This document shows, one piece after another, positions 1 to 8,368 of a stretch of 29,978 bases of DNA. Both the position numbers and the translations under genes were made by a program. The notes under the pieces were generated by a model. It did no database searches and was not told the DNA's origin. It worked only from the letters and a program-made list of their open reading frames with translations. Source of the DNA: an uncultured Eubacteriales bacterium (GTDB taxonomy: Bacteria; Bacillota; Clostridia; Oscillospirales; Acutalibacteraceae). Within the stretch, counting starts at the first letter, position 1. Each line of letters opens with the position of its first letter. The DNA is taken from NCBI GenBank assembly GCA_948933715.1, contig CAQZPH010000008.1, positions 1 through 29,978 on the forward strand, written 5' to 3'.

Positions 1-64
1 CATCTGGTAGAGCGCCACCTTGCCAAGGTGGAGGTAGCGAGTTCGAGCCTCGTCATCCGCTCCA
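1..64 (+). tRNA. tRNA-Gly (GCC), 5' end cut by window edge
   Basis: The anticodon stem-loop is visible with loop TTGCCAA, giving anticodon GCC (Gly). The T arm (GCGAG/CTCGT around TTCGAGC), the 3' acceptor strand CATCCGC, discriminator T and an encoded CCA (62-64) follow. About a dozen 5' bases (acceptor strand and the start of the D arm) lie outside the window. Confidence 0.93.
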
Positions 65-89
65 TTTTATTTTTAGAACAATTTTCATT

Positions 90-163
90 GGCGCCATAGC
101 CAAGTGGTAAGGCATGGGTCTGCAAAACCCTGATCCCCAGTTCAAATCTGGGTGGCGCCTCCA
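90..163 (+). tRNA. tRNA-Cys (GCA)
   Basis: The acceptor stem GGCGCCA (90-96) pairs perfectly with TGGCGCC (153-159), followed by discriminator T and encoded CCA (161-163). The anticodon loop CTGCAAA (120-126) gives GCA. It lies 25 nt after tRNA-Gly and is probably co-transcribed with it. Confidence 0.95.
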
Positions 164-168
164 GCTTT

Positions 169-201
169 AGAGTCCTCATGATCATATGTGGGCTCTTATT
201 T
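169..201 (+). terminator. Probable terminator after the tRNA-Gly/tRNA-Cys pair
   Basis: Arms 169-179 and 186-196 form an 11-position stem with one T-T mismatch and one G-T pair, around loop GATCAT. The tail TATTTAT is only moderately T-rich, so termination may be partial and the next gene could be read from the tRNA promoter. Confidence 0.5.
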
Positions 202-220
202 ATAGATAAGGATATATGAA

Positions 221-583
221 ATGATATTAGTTCATGTAGCTAAGAAAGAAGATTATGAAAACGCCTTAAAATCATCTTTTTACGGAAGCTTCTCTATTAA
301 AAAAGATGGATTTATTCATTGCTCAAAAATAGAAGATGTAATTGATGTTGCTAATGACAATTTAAAAAGTATAAAAGATGATTTGCTCATTTTATGTATT
401 GATGCAAGGAAAGTAAAAAGTGAGATTAAATGGGAAGAAAGAGGAAGCAAAAAAATAAAGTTTCCTCATATATATGGATTATTAAATATGGATGCAGTAA
501 TTAATGTGATCCCATTTTTAAAAAATAAAAATGGAGATTTTTATTTACCAACAAAGGTTTTAGAGTATAAAAAGGAAAGTTAA
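221..583 (+). CDS. DUF952 family protein
   Basis: A 120-residue protein that resembles the DUF952 family, a small single-domain family of unknown biochemical role. Recognisable motifs are FIHCS (about residues 31-35), an ILCID strand near residue 58 and a conserved block FPHIYG.LNMDAV near residues 81-93. The length fits the family. The ATG is preceded by a modest AAGGA at 208-212. It stands alone between the tRNA pair and a strong terminator; no separate promoter is obvious, so readthrough from the tRNAs is possible. Function unknown. Confidence 0.8.
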   Translation: MILVHVAKKEDYENALKSSFYGSFSIKKDGFIHCSKIEDVIDVANDNLKSIKDDLLILCIDARKVKSEIKWEERGSKKIKFPHIYGLLNMDAVINVIPFLKNKNGDFYLPTKVLEYKKES

Positions 584-648
584 GCGAGATTTTTTTTGTT
601 TTATTTTCCTGGGTAATATTAAAGTAGTTGAAAAATATAATAGGATTT

Positions 649-682
649 AAAAAGTCTTCATAGATTTCTATGAAGACTTTTT
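649..682 (+). terminator. Strong 16-bp stem terminator, probably bidirectional
   Basis: The left arm 649-664 (AAAAAGTCTTCATAGA) is exactly complementary to the right arm 667-682. The A-run/T-run arrangement allows function on either strand. It closes the DUF952 gene and insulates the miaB promoter, which begins 17 nt later. Confidence 0.85.
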
Positions 683-698
683 GCTTGCTTTTTAAGTG

Positions 699-727
699 TT
701 GAAGATAATATAAAAAAATGGTAAAAT
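699..727 (+). promoter_or_regulatory. Sigma-A-type promoter for the miaB-mutS-mutL-miaA operon
   Basis: -35 TTGAAG (699-704), 17-nt spacer, -10 TAAAAT (722-727) with a TG one base upstream of the -10 (extended -10). It lies just after the terminator at 649-682 and 35 nt before the miaB start. Confidence 0.75.
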
Positions 728-761
728 GTAAAAATACGATGTTACTTGGAGGTTCTTATAG

Positions 762-2147
762 TTGGAAAATGTTGAATATTGTGGGTTAATAAGCAATTTA
801 TTGCTGCAAAGAACAAACGGCAAAGCGCCACGAGCTTTAGTTAGAACTTATGGGTGCCAGCAAAATGTTTCAGATTCTGAAAAGATTAAAGGGATGCTTT
901 CTCATATGGGTTATGAGTTTACTCAAAATAACAATGACGCTGATATTATAATTTTTAATACCTGCGCAGTTAGAGAACACGCTGAGGATAGAGTGTTTGG
1001 AAATGTTGGAGCCCTGAAAGCTCTAAAGAAGAAAAAACCTCATTTAATTATAGCGTTATGCGGATGTATGATGGAACAATCGCATATTGCAGATAAAATA
1101 AAAAAAAGCTTTCCTTTTGTAAACTTGGTTTTTGGAACACATTCTTTATCGCATTTTCCACAACTTATTTATAAGACAATAACTGAGGAAAAACGCATTT
1201 TTGAAAGAGGCATTGATGACAATACTATAGCTGAAGATGTGCCAATTAAAAGAGATGGAAATTTAAAAGCTTTTTTACCAATAATGTATGGCTGTGATAA
1301 CTTTTGTTCATATTGTGTTGTGCCGTATGTTAGGGGACGGGAGCGTAGCAGAAATTCTTTTAATATATTAAAAGAAGCTAAAAGTATTGTGGATGAAGGA
1401 TATAAGGATATTACTTTACTTGGGCAAAATGTTAATTCTTACGGAAAAAATTTAGATGAAGAAATAAACTTTGCTCAGCTTTTAAAGGAAGTTGATAATA
1501 TTAAAGGAGACTTCTGGTTACGCTTTATGACTTCGCACCCTAAAGATGCAACTAAAGAATTAATTGATGCTATGGCTAGTGGGAAACATATTTGTCATCA
1601 TTTGCATTTGCCATTTCAATCGGGAAGTAACAGAATTTTAAAATTGATGAATAGACATTATACTAGAGAAAAATACCTTGAAATCGTTTCGTATGCAAAG
1701 GAAAAAATGCCAGATATATCTATTACTAGTGATGTTATTGTTGGTTTTCCTGGAGAAACTTATGAAGATTTCTGTAGCACTCTAAGCCTTATAAGAGAAG
1801 TTGGATTTACGTCTCTTTTTACTTTTATTTATTCAAAAAGAGCAGGTACATTAGCTACAAAAATGGAGGATCCTATTAGTGCAAAGGAAAAATCCAAGTG
1901 GTTTAAAGAATTACTCGCTGTGCAAAACGAAGTTTCAGAAGAACAATCTAGAAAATATGAAGGTAAAACTGTGAAAGTTTTAATAGAAGGCAGAGCTAAT
2001 GAGCTAGGGAAGCTTACAGCAAGAACTCAAGGAAATATTATAGTAGACTTAAAAGGCGATGAGAATCTTATAGGCAAATTTGCTATGGTGAAAATAACAA
2101 AAGCACAAAACTGGTTTTTAAAAGGAGAACTAGTAAACACATTGTAA
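762..2147 (+). CDS. miaB: tRNA-2-methylthio-N6-dimethylallyladenosine synthase MiaB
   Basis: Radical SAM methylthiotransferase that adds the 2-methylthio group to i6A37 of tRNAs reading UNN codons. The N-terminal auxiliary [4Fe-4S] domain has Cys32 (TYGCQQN), Cys68 (NTCAV) and Cys102 (CGCMME). The radical SAM motif is Cys178, Cys182, Cys185 (YGCDNFCSYC). A TRAM domain follows at about 390-455. The 461-residue length is normal. The start is TTG, set by GGAGG at 748-752; the nearby ATG at 769 is out of frame. It heads an operon that ends with miaA, which makes its substrate, and is followed 12 nt later by a YlbF-family gene, as in Bacillus ymcB-ymcA. Confidence 0.96.
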   Translation: MENVEYCGLISNLLLQRTNGKAPRALVRTYGCQQNVSDSEKIKGMLSHMGYEFTQNNNDADIIIFNTCAVREHAEDRVFGNVGALKALKKKKPHLIIALCGCMMEQSHIADKIKKSFPFVNLVFGTHSLSHFPQLIYKTITEEKRIFERGIDDNTIAEDVPIKRDGNLKAFLPIMYGCDNFCSYCVVPYVRGRERSRNSFNILKEAKSIVDEGYKDITLLGQNVNSYGKNLDEEINFAQLLKEVDNIKGDFWLRFMTSHPKDATKELIDAMASGKHICHHLHLPFQSGSNRILKLMNRHYTREKYLEIVSYAKEKMPDISITSDVIVGFPGETYEDFCSTLSLIREVGFTSLFTFIYSKRAGTLATKMEDPISAKEKSKWFKELLAVQNEVSEEQSRKYEGKTVKVLIEGRANELGKLTARTQGNIIVDLKGDENLIGKFAMVKITKAQNWFLKGELVNTL

Positions 2148-2159
2148 AGGAGTTTTTTT

Positions 2160-2567
2160 ATGGATATTATTGAATTAACTCGTGAATTAGGTAAAAAGAT
2201 TCAAGAGGATGAAAGATATTTAAAATTAAGAATTGCATCCCAAAATAATGATGAAGATAAAGATCTGCAAGAATTGATAGGCACTTTTAATCTAAAAAGA
2301 ATAAACATAAATAACGAAATATCTAAACCCGAACGAGATGATGATAAAATAAACAGACTCAATAACGAGTTAAAAGAATGTTACCAAAAGATAATGGATA
2401 ATAAGAATATGGCTAATTATAACAAGGCAAAAACAGAGTTTGATACCTTTATAAAAAGAATAAACTCTATAATAATAGGCTGTGCAAATGGAGAAGATCC
2501 GCTTACTGTGGATGTTTTAAATTCATCTTGTTCTGGAGATTGTTCCGGTTGTGCAGGATGTGACTAA
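2160..2567 (+). CDS. YlbF/YmcA-family regulator with cysteine-rich C-terminal tail
   Basis: A 135-residue, mostly helical, charged protein of the Com_YlbF class. In Bacillus the relatives YlbF (RicF) and YmcA (RicA), together with YaaT (RicT), form a complex that carries Fe-S clusters and affects mRNA maturation, sporulation, competence and biofilm formation. Position directly after miaB and before mutS matches ymcA, so YmcA-like is the best synteny guess. The tail holds Cys124, Cys128, Cys131 and Cys134 in C-x3-C-x2-C-x2-C spacing, plus Cys108, which suggests metal or Fe-S binding. The start ATG has AAAGGAG at 2146-2152. No CotE gene is present between it and mutS, unlike Bacillus. Family assignment is fairly safe; the Fe-S role is inference. 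Confidence 0.82.
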   Translation: MDIIELTRELGKKIQEDERYLKLRIASQNNDEDKDLQELIGTFNLKRININNEISKPERDDDKINRLNNELKECYQKIMDNKNMANYNKAKTEFDTFIKRINSIIIGCANGEDPLTVDVLNSSCSGDCSGCAGCD

Positions 2568-2589
2568 TTATAAAAAGGAGGAAGTATAA

Positions 2590-5214
2590 ATGGCAGAGTT
2601 ATCTCCTATGATGAGGCAATACTTTGAAGTAAAAGAAAAGTGTAAAGATTCTATTGTTTTCTTTAGATTAGGTGACTTTTATGAAATGTTTTATGATGAT
2701 GCAATACTCGTATCTAAAGAATTAGAGTTAACACTTACTGGTAGGGACTGCGGACAAAAGGAAAGAGCTCCTATGTGTGGAATACCTTATCATAGCTGTG
2801 AAGGGTATATAGCAAGACTAGTCGATAAGGGATATAAAATAGCTATTTGTGAACAGCTTGGGGATCCATCAGCTAGGGGTATTGTTAAAAGAGATATAAC
2901 AAGAATTATAACTCCCGGAACTGTAATAGAAGAAAATATGCTTGATGAATCCAAAAATAATTATATTTGTTCTATGCACGCATTAGATTCTAATATAGGT
3001 ATTTGTTTTTGCGATGTCTCAACAGGAGATCTTTTTGCAACTTCACTTTTTGGTAAAGATATAAAAAGGCAAACTATTAACGAATTATCAAAGTTTTCTC
3101 CAAGGGAAATCCTTTTTAGCGGGAACTTAGAAGTATTTAAAAGTTTTCAGCAATTTATAAATGATAAACTTAAATGTACCGTGGACCTGAAAAGTTTAGA
3201 AGGTATTACTTTTAATAACCATAAAGATATAGTTAAAAACCAGTTTTCTTCAAGAGTTTTTGAGGAAGCATCATTGTCTGATAAGGATGATGTAATTGTT
3301 GCGTTATCAGTTTTGTTTAGTTATTTAAAAGAAACTCAGAAGATTGGGCTTGAACGAATTAATACTATAGATGTATATAGCGAGAACCAATTTATGAGAG
3401 TTGACCTTTCAACAAGAAGAAACCTTGAGTTAATTGAAACTATGCGTAACAAAGAAAAAAAGGGTTCTCTTTTGTGGGTGCTTGACAAAACGAAAACTGC
3501 AATGGGAAAAAGGTTGATTAAAACTTATATAGAGCAACCATTGCTTAGTATTTCTGCGATTTCTAAAAGGCAAGATGCTGTTGAAGAGATCTTTTCTGAT
3601 ATTGTTTTAATGGACAATTTAAAAGAGAATCTAAACGGTGTATATGACCTTGAACGATTGATGACTAGAATAGTTTATGGTTCTGCTAACGCAAGAGAAC
3701 TTCGTTCTTTGTGTTATACTTTTTCAAAGTTTCCTTCAATTAAAGAAACTTTAAAAGAGGTGAAATCTAGTTTACTAACAGATATTAATAATAATATAGA
3801 TTCTTTATCCGATATAGAAACTTTAATTGATGAGTCAATTGTTGATGAGCCTCCTGTTTCGGTTAAAGACGGATCCATAATAAGATCAGGGTATGATGAG
3901 GAGATTGATTCTCTAAGGAATGATATGTCAAACGGTAAGGGGATTATAGCTGAACTCGAAGCTAAAGAAAAAGAGAAAACAGGAATAACTAAACTAAAAA
4001 TAAGCTATAATCGTGTGTTTGGTTACTACATAGAAGTACCTAATTCTTTTAAAGATAAAGTCCCAAGTGAATATATAAGGAAACAAACGCTTGCTAACTG
4101 TGAACGATATATAACCACTGAATTAAAAGAAATAGAAGGTAGAGTCCTTGGGGCAAAAGATCGTTCAATGCAACTTGAATATGAGCTATTTTGCAAAATT
4201 AGAAACCAAGTTGCCAACAATTTAAAACGCGTTCAAAAAACTGCTAGGGCCATAGCTAAATTGGATGTTTTACTCTCCTTTGCTATTACATCATATGAAA
4301 ATAGATATGTAAAACCTAAAGTAAATAATACTGATAGTATTATTTTAAAAGATTCAAGGCACCCTGTTGTTGAGGCATTACTGAAAGATTCATTGTTTGT
4401 TCCAAACGATGTAATGCTTGATAGGAACGAAAATATGATATCAGTTATTACAGGACCTAACATGGCAGGTAAATCTACATATATGCGTCAGGTTGCGATT
4501 ATAGTGCTAATGGCGCAAATTGGTTGCTTTGTTCCGGCATCCTGTGCTGAAATTGGTGTTGTAGATAGTATATTTACTCGGGTGGGTGCTTCAGATGATC
4601 TAGCAAGTGGACAATCCACTTTTATGATTGAAATGATGGAAGTTGCTCAGATTATGAATAGTGCCACTTTAAATAGCCTTATTATATTGGATGAAATTGG
4701 CAGGGGAACTTCTACATTTGACGGTATGAGCATTGCAAGAGCTGTAGTTGAATTTATTGCAGATCATGATAAATTAGGAGCTAAAACTTTATTTGCTACG
4801 CATTATCATGAACTAGTAGAACTTGAAAGTATTTTACCTGGAGTTAAAAATTATAATATAGCTGTAAAAAAACGTGGGGATGATATAACATTTTTAAGAA
4901 GAATAGTGCCTGGCGGAACTGATGATAGCTACGGTATAGAAGTTGCTAAATTAGCAGGGGTTCCCCAGTGGATTATTAGTAGAGCTAAAGTAATTCTTAA
5001 AAATATAGAAGAGGGTAACAGTAGCGCTTGTTCTAATGTTAAGATAATTAAGGAAGATGACGGTAAAGGAACAAAAGCAGCAACAAAAGAACCTATTTTA
5101 AGTCAGTCGCAGAAAAAGATTTTAGATAAGATTTCACAGCTTGATGTAAACACTCTTACTCCTATTGAATCTATGGGAATATTGTTTGAGCTTGCAAAAC
5201 TCATAAAAGAATAA
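2590..5214 (+). CDS. mutS: DNA mismatch repair protein MutS
   Basis: ATPase that recognises base mismatches and small loops after replication. The mismatch-reading Phe-x-Glu motif is at residues 30-32 (GDFYEMF). The Walker A motif GPNMAGKST lies near 622-630 and the Walker B/signature region DEIGRGTSTFDG near 701. The C-terminal helix-turn-helix region is intact. The 874-residue length is typical. AAAAGGAGG just upstream supports the ATG. The stop is 17 nt before mutL, so the pair is co-translated within the miaB-miaA operon. Confidence 0.98.
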   Translation: MAELSPMMRQYFEVKEKCKDSIVFFRLGDFYEMFYDDAILVSKELELTLTGRDCGQKERAPMCGIPYHSCEGYIARLVDKGYKIAICEQLGDPSARGIVKRDITRIITPGTVIEENMLDESKNNYICSMHALDSNIGICFCDVSTGDLFATSLFGKDIKRQTINELSKFSPREILFSGNLEVFKSFQQFINDKLKCTVDLKSLEGITFNNHKDIVKNQFSSRVFEEASLSDKDDVIVALSVLFSYLKETQKIGLERINTIDVYSENQFMRVDLSTRRNLELIETMRNKEKKGSLLWVLDKTKTAMGKRLIKTYIEQPLLSISAISKRQDAVEEIFSDIVLMDNLKENLNGVYDLERLMTRIVYGSANARELRSLCYTFSKFPSIKETLKEVKSSLLTDINNNIDSLSDIETLIDESIVDEPPVSVKDGSIIRSGYDEEIDSLRNDMSNGKGIIAELEAKEKEKTGITKLKISYNRVFGYYIEVPNSFKDKVPSEYIRKQTLANCERYITTELKEIEGRVLGAKDRSMQLEYELFCKIRNQVANNLKRVQKTARAIAKLDVLLSFAITSYENRYVKPKVNNTDSIILKDSRHPVVEALLKDSLFVPNDVMLDRNENMISVITGPNMAGKSTYMRQVAIIVLMAQIGCFVPASCAEIGVVDSIFTRVGASDDLASGQSTFMIEMMEVAQIMNSATLNSLIILDEIGRGTSTFDGMSIARAVVEFIADHDKLGAKTLFATHYHELVELESILPGVKNYNIAVKKRGDDITFLRRIVPGGTDDSYGIEVAKLAGVPQWIISRAKVILKNIEEGNSSACSNVKIIKEDDGKGTKAATKEPILSQSQKKILDKISQLDVNTLTPIESMGILFELAKLIKE

Positions 5215-5231
5215 CGTAAAGGAGTTTTGAT

Positions 5232-7355
5232 ATGGGAAAAATAAATGTTCTTGATAAACATATTGCAGAATTAATTGCAGCTGGAGAAGTAGTTGAAAGA
5301 CCAAGTTCTGTTATAAAGGAATTGGTTGAAAATTCAATAGATGCAGGTGCAACAAATATAACTATAGAAATAAAACATGGCGGAATTACTTATATGCGCC
5401 TCACTGATAATGGTTGCGGAATAGAGACTGATGACGTTAAAAAAGCATTTTTGAGGAATGCTACTAGCAAGATACATCTTGAAGATGACTTAAATAATAT
5501 TTCTACATTGGGGTTTAGAGGAGAAGCTCTTTCTTCAATATGCGCAGTTGCAAAGGTTGAATTGGTGAGCAGAACAAAAAAGCAGTCTTTAGGGTCGCAC
5601 TATATTATTGAAGGAGGAGAAGAAGTTTTTTTTGATCAGGAGTATGGTTGTCCAGAAGGAACGACAATAATTGTTAAAGATTTATTTTATAATACTCCTG
5701 CACGTATGAAATTTTTGAAAAAAGATAGTTCTGAAGCTAACTCTATATCAAAAGTCCTTGATAGAATGGCCTTGTCTCATCCGGAAGTGAGTTTTAAGTT
5801 TATCAAAGATACAAAGCAGGAACTTAATACTCCAGGGAACGGCAAAGTCAGTGCAGCTATTTATTCGGTTTATGGAAAAGAGTTTTTTAATTCACTTATT
5901 GAGCTTGACTATAGCTTAAACGGAATAAAATTGAGTGGTTTTATTAGTAAACCTAATTTATCTAAGGCAACAAGAAATATGCAACATTTCTTTATAAATG
6001 GTAGGTATGTTAAAAGCAGGACAGCGATGGTTGCATTAGAAGAAGCTTTTAAGGGTTCGATTATGGTTCAAAAATTTCCCGCTTGCGTTATGTATATAGA
6101 TATTCCTTATGATATGGTGGATGTAAATGTTCATCCGTCAAAGGTAGAAGTAAGATTTATTAACGAAAGACCTATATTTGATGTTGTGTATCATGGAGTA
6201 AAAACAGCTTTAATTAAAGGGGACAAATCTGCTTTATTTTTAGAAGAAGATATAAGTAAAGAAGTAAAAACACATAATTTAAAGAAATACCAAGACAAGG
6301 CTATAAACTCTGATGAAGCATTTAGTAGCACTTCTTTACAGGACTCATCAAAAGATAAAACAGAAAGCAAAGAAGGGGCACAAATTTATATTCCTAAAAA
6401 GTCTGAGAATATATATGCTAAAAATTTTAAGGCCTCAAGTTTTGATATATCTACAGAAACTATCCTTAAGATGAATAAAGATAAAGGTCTTTTAAGTGTA
6501 ACTGATTTAACGGAACCTGAAATGCCACTTATATCTAAAGAAAAAATGCCAAATGACTCTGTTGGCAAAAATTTGTCAAATGAAAAGATATCAAATACAC
6601 CCCAAAATAAAGAATCGTCTACAAAATCAATTCCTATTACACCGGAGGATAACAATTTATATGATGAACCAGTTTTTTTAAAAAAGGAAGATCCTGATTT
6701 ATCCAAGCCTTTAGAAACTATAAAAGCTAGTGAACATGATTTTAGGGTTTCTTCTGGTGTTCAAATGGAAATGTTACCATCGGATGAACCAAACTTTAAA
6801 ATTAAAGGAGAAATTTTTAATACATATATTTTTGTAGAGAAAAATAGCAAGGAACTAGTTCTTATAGATAAACATGCTGCACATGAGAGAATGATATATG
6901 AAAAACTGATTTCTAAAAAGTCCAAACCCGTTTCACAGCTATTTCTTGAACCTATAGTATTATCGCTGAGCAAAGACGAATATGGCGCAATTATTGATAA
7001 CCTTGATTTGTTTTTATCTGAGGGGTTTGATATAGAGGATTTTGGCAGTGGAGCTGTTATTGTAAGATCGGCGCCATCATATTTAGAAAATGCAGATGTT
7101 AAGGGTATAGTAGAGCAAATGGCTGAACATATTTTGGAGAACAAAAAGAATATAGCAAGCAATTATGTAGAGTGGTTATACGAAAACATTGCATGTAGAG
7201 CAGCTATAAAAGCAGGAAAAGAAGCAAAACCAGAGGAAATGAAAGAATTAATTAAGGAAATTTTAAAAGAGAATCCTAAATATTGTCCTCATGGAAGACC
7301 AATTGCAATAACTGTAAAAAAACGTGATATAGAAAAAAGGTTTGGTAGGGCGTGA
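5232..7355 (+). CDS. mutL: DNA mismatch repair protein MutL
   Basis: GHKL ATPase that couples MutS to strand incision. The ATP-binding residues Glu30 and Asn34 lie in KELVENSIDAGA; GFRGEAL and the TTIIV/NTPARMKF blocks follow. A long, poorly conserved linker spans about residues 340-510. The C-terminal domain has the nicking-endonuclease motif DKHAAHERMIYE near residue 546 (DQHA-type motif with Lys for Gln) and metal-site segments ACRAAIKAG and CPHGRPI, so this should be an endonuclease-type MutL as in bacteria without MutH. 707 residues. AAAGGAG at 5218-5224 sets the start. Confidence 0.97.
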   Translation: MGKINVLDKHIAELIAAGEVVERPSSVIKELVENSIDAGATNITIEIKHGGITYMRLTDNGCGIETDDVKKAFLRNATSKIHLEDDLNNISTLGFRGEALSSICAVAKVELVSRTKKQSLGSHYIIEGGEEVFFDQEYGCPEGTTIIVKDLFYNTPARMKFLKKDSSEANSISKVLDRMALSHPEVSFKFIKDTKQELNTPGNGKVSAAIYSVYGKEFFNSLIELDYSLNGIKLSGFISKPNLSKATRNMQHFFINGRYVKSRTAMVALEEAFKGSIMVQKFPACVMYIDIPYDMVDVNVHPSKVEVRFINERPIFDVVYHGVKTALIKGDKSALFLEEDISKEVKTHNLKKYQDKAINSDEAFSSTSLQDSSKDKTESKEGAQIYIPKKSENIYAKNFKASSFDISTETILKMNKDKGLLSVTDLTEPEMPLISKEKMPNDSVGKNLSNEKISNTPQNKESSTKSIPITPEDNNLYDEPVFLKKEDPDLSKPLETIKASEHDFRVSSGVQMEMLPSDEPNFKIKGEIFNTYIFVEKNSKELVLIDKHAAHERMIYEKLISKKSKPVSQLFLEPIVLSLSKDEYGAIIDNLDLFLSEGFDIEDFGSGAVIVRSAPSYLENADVKGIVEQMAEHILENKKNIASNYVEWLYENIACRAAIKAGKEAKPEEMKELIKEILKENPKYCPHGRPIAITVKKRDIEKRFGRA

Positions 7356-7359
7356 TTGT

Positions 7360-8316
7360 GTGAATGAAAAAAAGAAAATAGATATAATTGTAATTGTTGG
7401 ACCAACAGCATGTGGTAAAACGAGTTTATCTATTGCGCTTGCTAAGATGCTTAATGCTGAAATTATATCTGCAGATTCAATGCAAATATATAAGCAAATG
7501 AATATCGGTACTGCTAAACCTACAAAAGAGGAGATGCAAGGAATACCCCACCATTTAATCAATTTTGTAGACATTGATAAAGAATTTAGTGTGGCAGAGT
7601 ATGTAAGGTTAGCAAAGGACTGTATATTTGATATTGACAAAAGAGGTAAAATTCCGATTGTTGTTGGAGGGACAGGCCTTTATATTGACTCTTTAATCAA
7701 TGATGTTAATTTTATAAAGCAACCCATGGATTCAGAATTAAGAGAATCTTTAAAAGAACGCGCAGAAAAAGAAGGGATAAAATCTTTGATTGCTGAATTG
7801 GAATCTTTTGATAAAGAATCTGCTAAAAGGTTACACCCAAACGATGTTGGTAGGATCATTAGAGCAATAGAAATATACAAACAAACGGGGATTACAATGA
7901 GCCAACATATAGAAAGCTCAAAGAAAGTTGAGTCTCCATATAATCCAATGATGATAGGAATAAATTATAAGGATAGAAGTGTCCTTTATGACAGAATCAA
8001 CAAAAGAGTTGATGACATGATAGACAGAGGGCTTATAAAAGAAGCAAAAGAAATTTTATCTTCTAATTGTAGTAAAACTGCAATGAATGCAATTTGTTAT
8101 AAAGAACTTCTTCCTTATATAAATGGAGAGTGTAGTCTCTTTGAAGCTATAGAGAATTTAAAGATGCAAACTAGAAGATATGCTAAACGACAAATCACTT
8201 GGTTTAAAAATAATGACAGAATAAATTGGTTTTTTGCTGATAATTATATTGATTTTAAAGAATTTTTTGTTTTTTGCACAAAAAACTATAGACAAATAAA
8301 AAAATATATGTTATAA
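7360..8316 (+). CDS. miaA: tRNA dimethylallyltransferase MiaA
   Basis: Transfers a dimethylallyl group to A37 of tRNA, producing the substrate of MiaB encoded at the head of this operon. The P-loop GPTACGKTS is at about residues 14-22, followed by ISADSMQIYK, GTAKPT, GIPHHL, VVGGTGLYI and the C-terminal KRQITWFKN. The chosen start is GTG at 7360, which has AGGG at 7347-7350 and lies 4 nt after the mutL stop, giving 318 residues. An upstream in-frame TTG at 7342 would overlap mutL but has its ribosome binding site almost touching it. Translation is probably coupled to mutL. No hfq gene follows, although some Clostridia have one here. Confidence 0.96.
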   Translation: MNEKKKIDIIVIVGPTACGKTSLSIALAKMLNAEIISADSMQIYKQMNIGTAKPTKEEMQGIPHHLINFVDIDKEFSVAEYVRLAKDCIFDIDKRGKIPIVVGGTGLYIDSLINDVNFIKQPMDSELRESLKERAEKEGIKSLIAELESFDKESAKRLHPNDVGRIIRAIEIYKQTGITMSQHIESSKKVESPYNPMMIGINYKDRSVLYDRINKRVDDMIDRGLIKEAKEILSSNCSKTAMNAICYKELLPYINGECSLFEAIENLKMQTRRYAKRQITWFKNNDRINWFFADNYIDFKEFFVFCTKNYRQIKKYML

Positions 8317-8317
8317 T
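8289..8317 (+). promoter_or_regulatory. Sigma-A-type promoter overlapping the miaA stop codon
   Basis: -35 TAGACA (8289-8294), 17-nt spacer, -10 TATAAT (8312-8317), with a TG extended element at 8309-8310. It covers the last codons of miaA and should drive the HlyD-like/yggS/sepF/divIVA/ileS operon. Confidence 0.75.
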
Positions 8318-8368
8318 ACCAACAAAAGTATATTTGTTTTACCAAAATAAGTTAAAAAGGTGCCAGAA

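Noticed and set aside
4026..4463. Two minus-strand frames inside mutS
   Set aside because: They mirror the mutS coding frame, have no ribosome binding sites and resemble no family.
6386..7162. Minus-strand frames of 106 and 133 residues inside mutL
   Set aside because: Shadow frames of the AT-rich mutL linker and C-terminal domain; serine/phenylalanine-rich composition typical of antisense reading.
7342..7359. TTG start for miaA overlapping mutL
   Set aside because: The AAAGG lies only 1 nt before it; GTG 7360 has properly spaced AGGG and follows the mutL stop.
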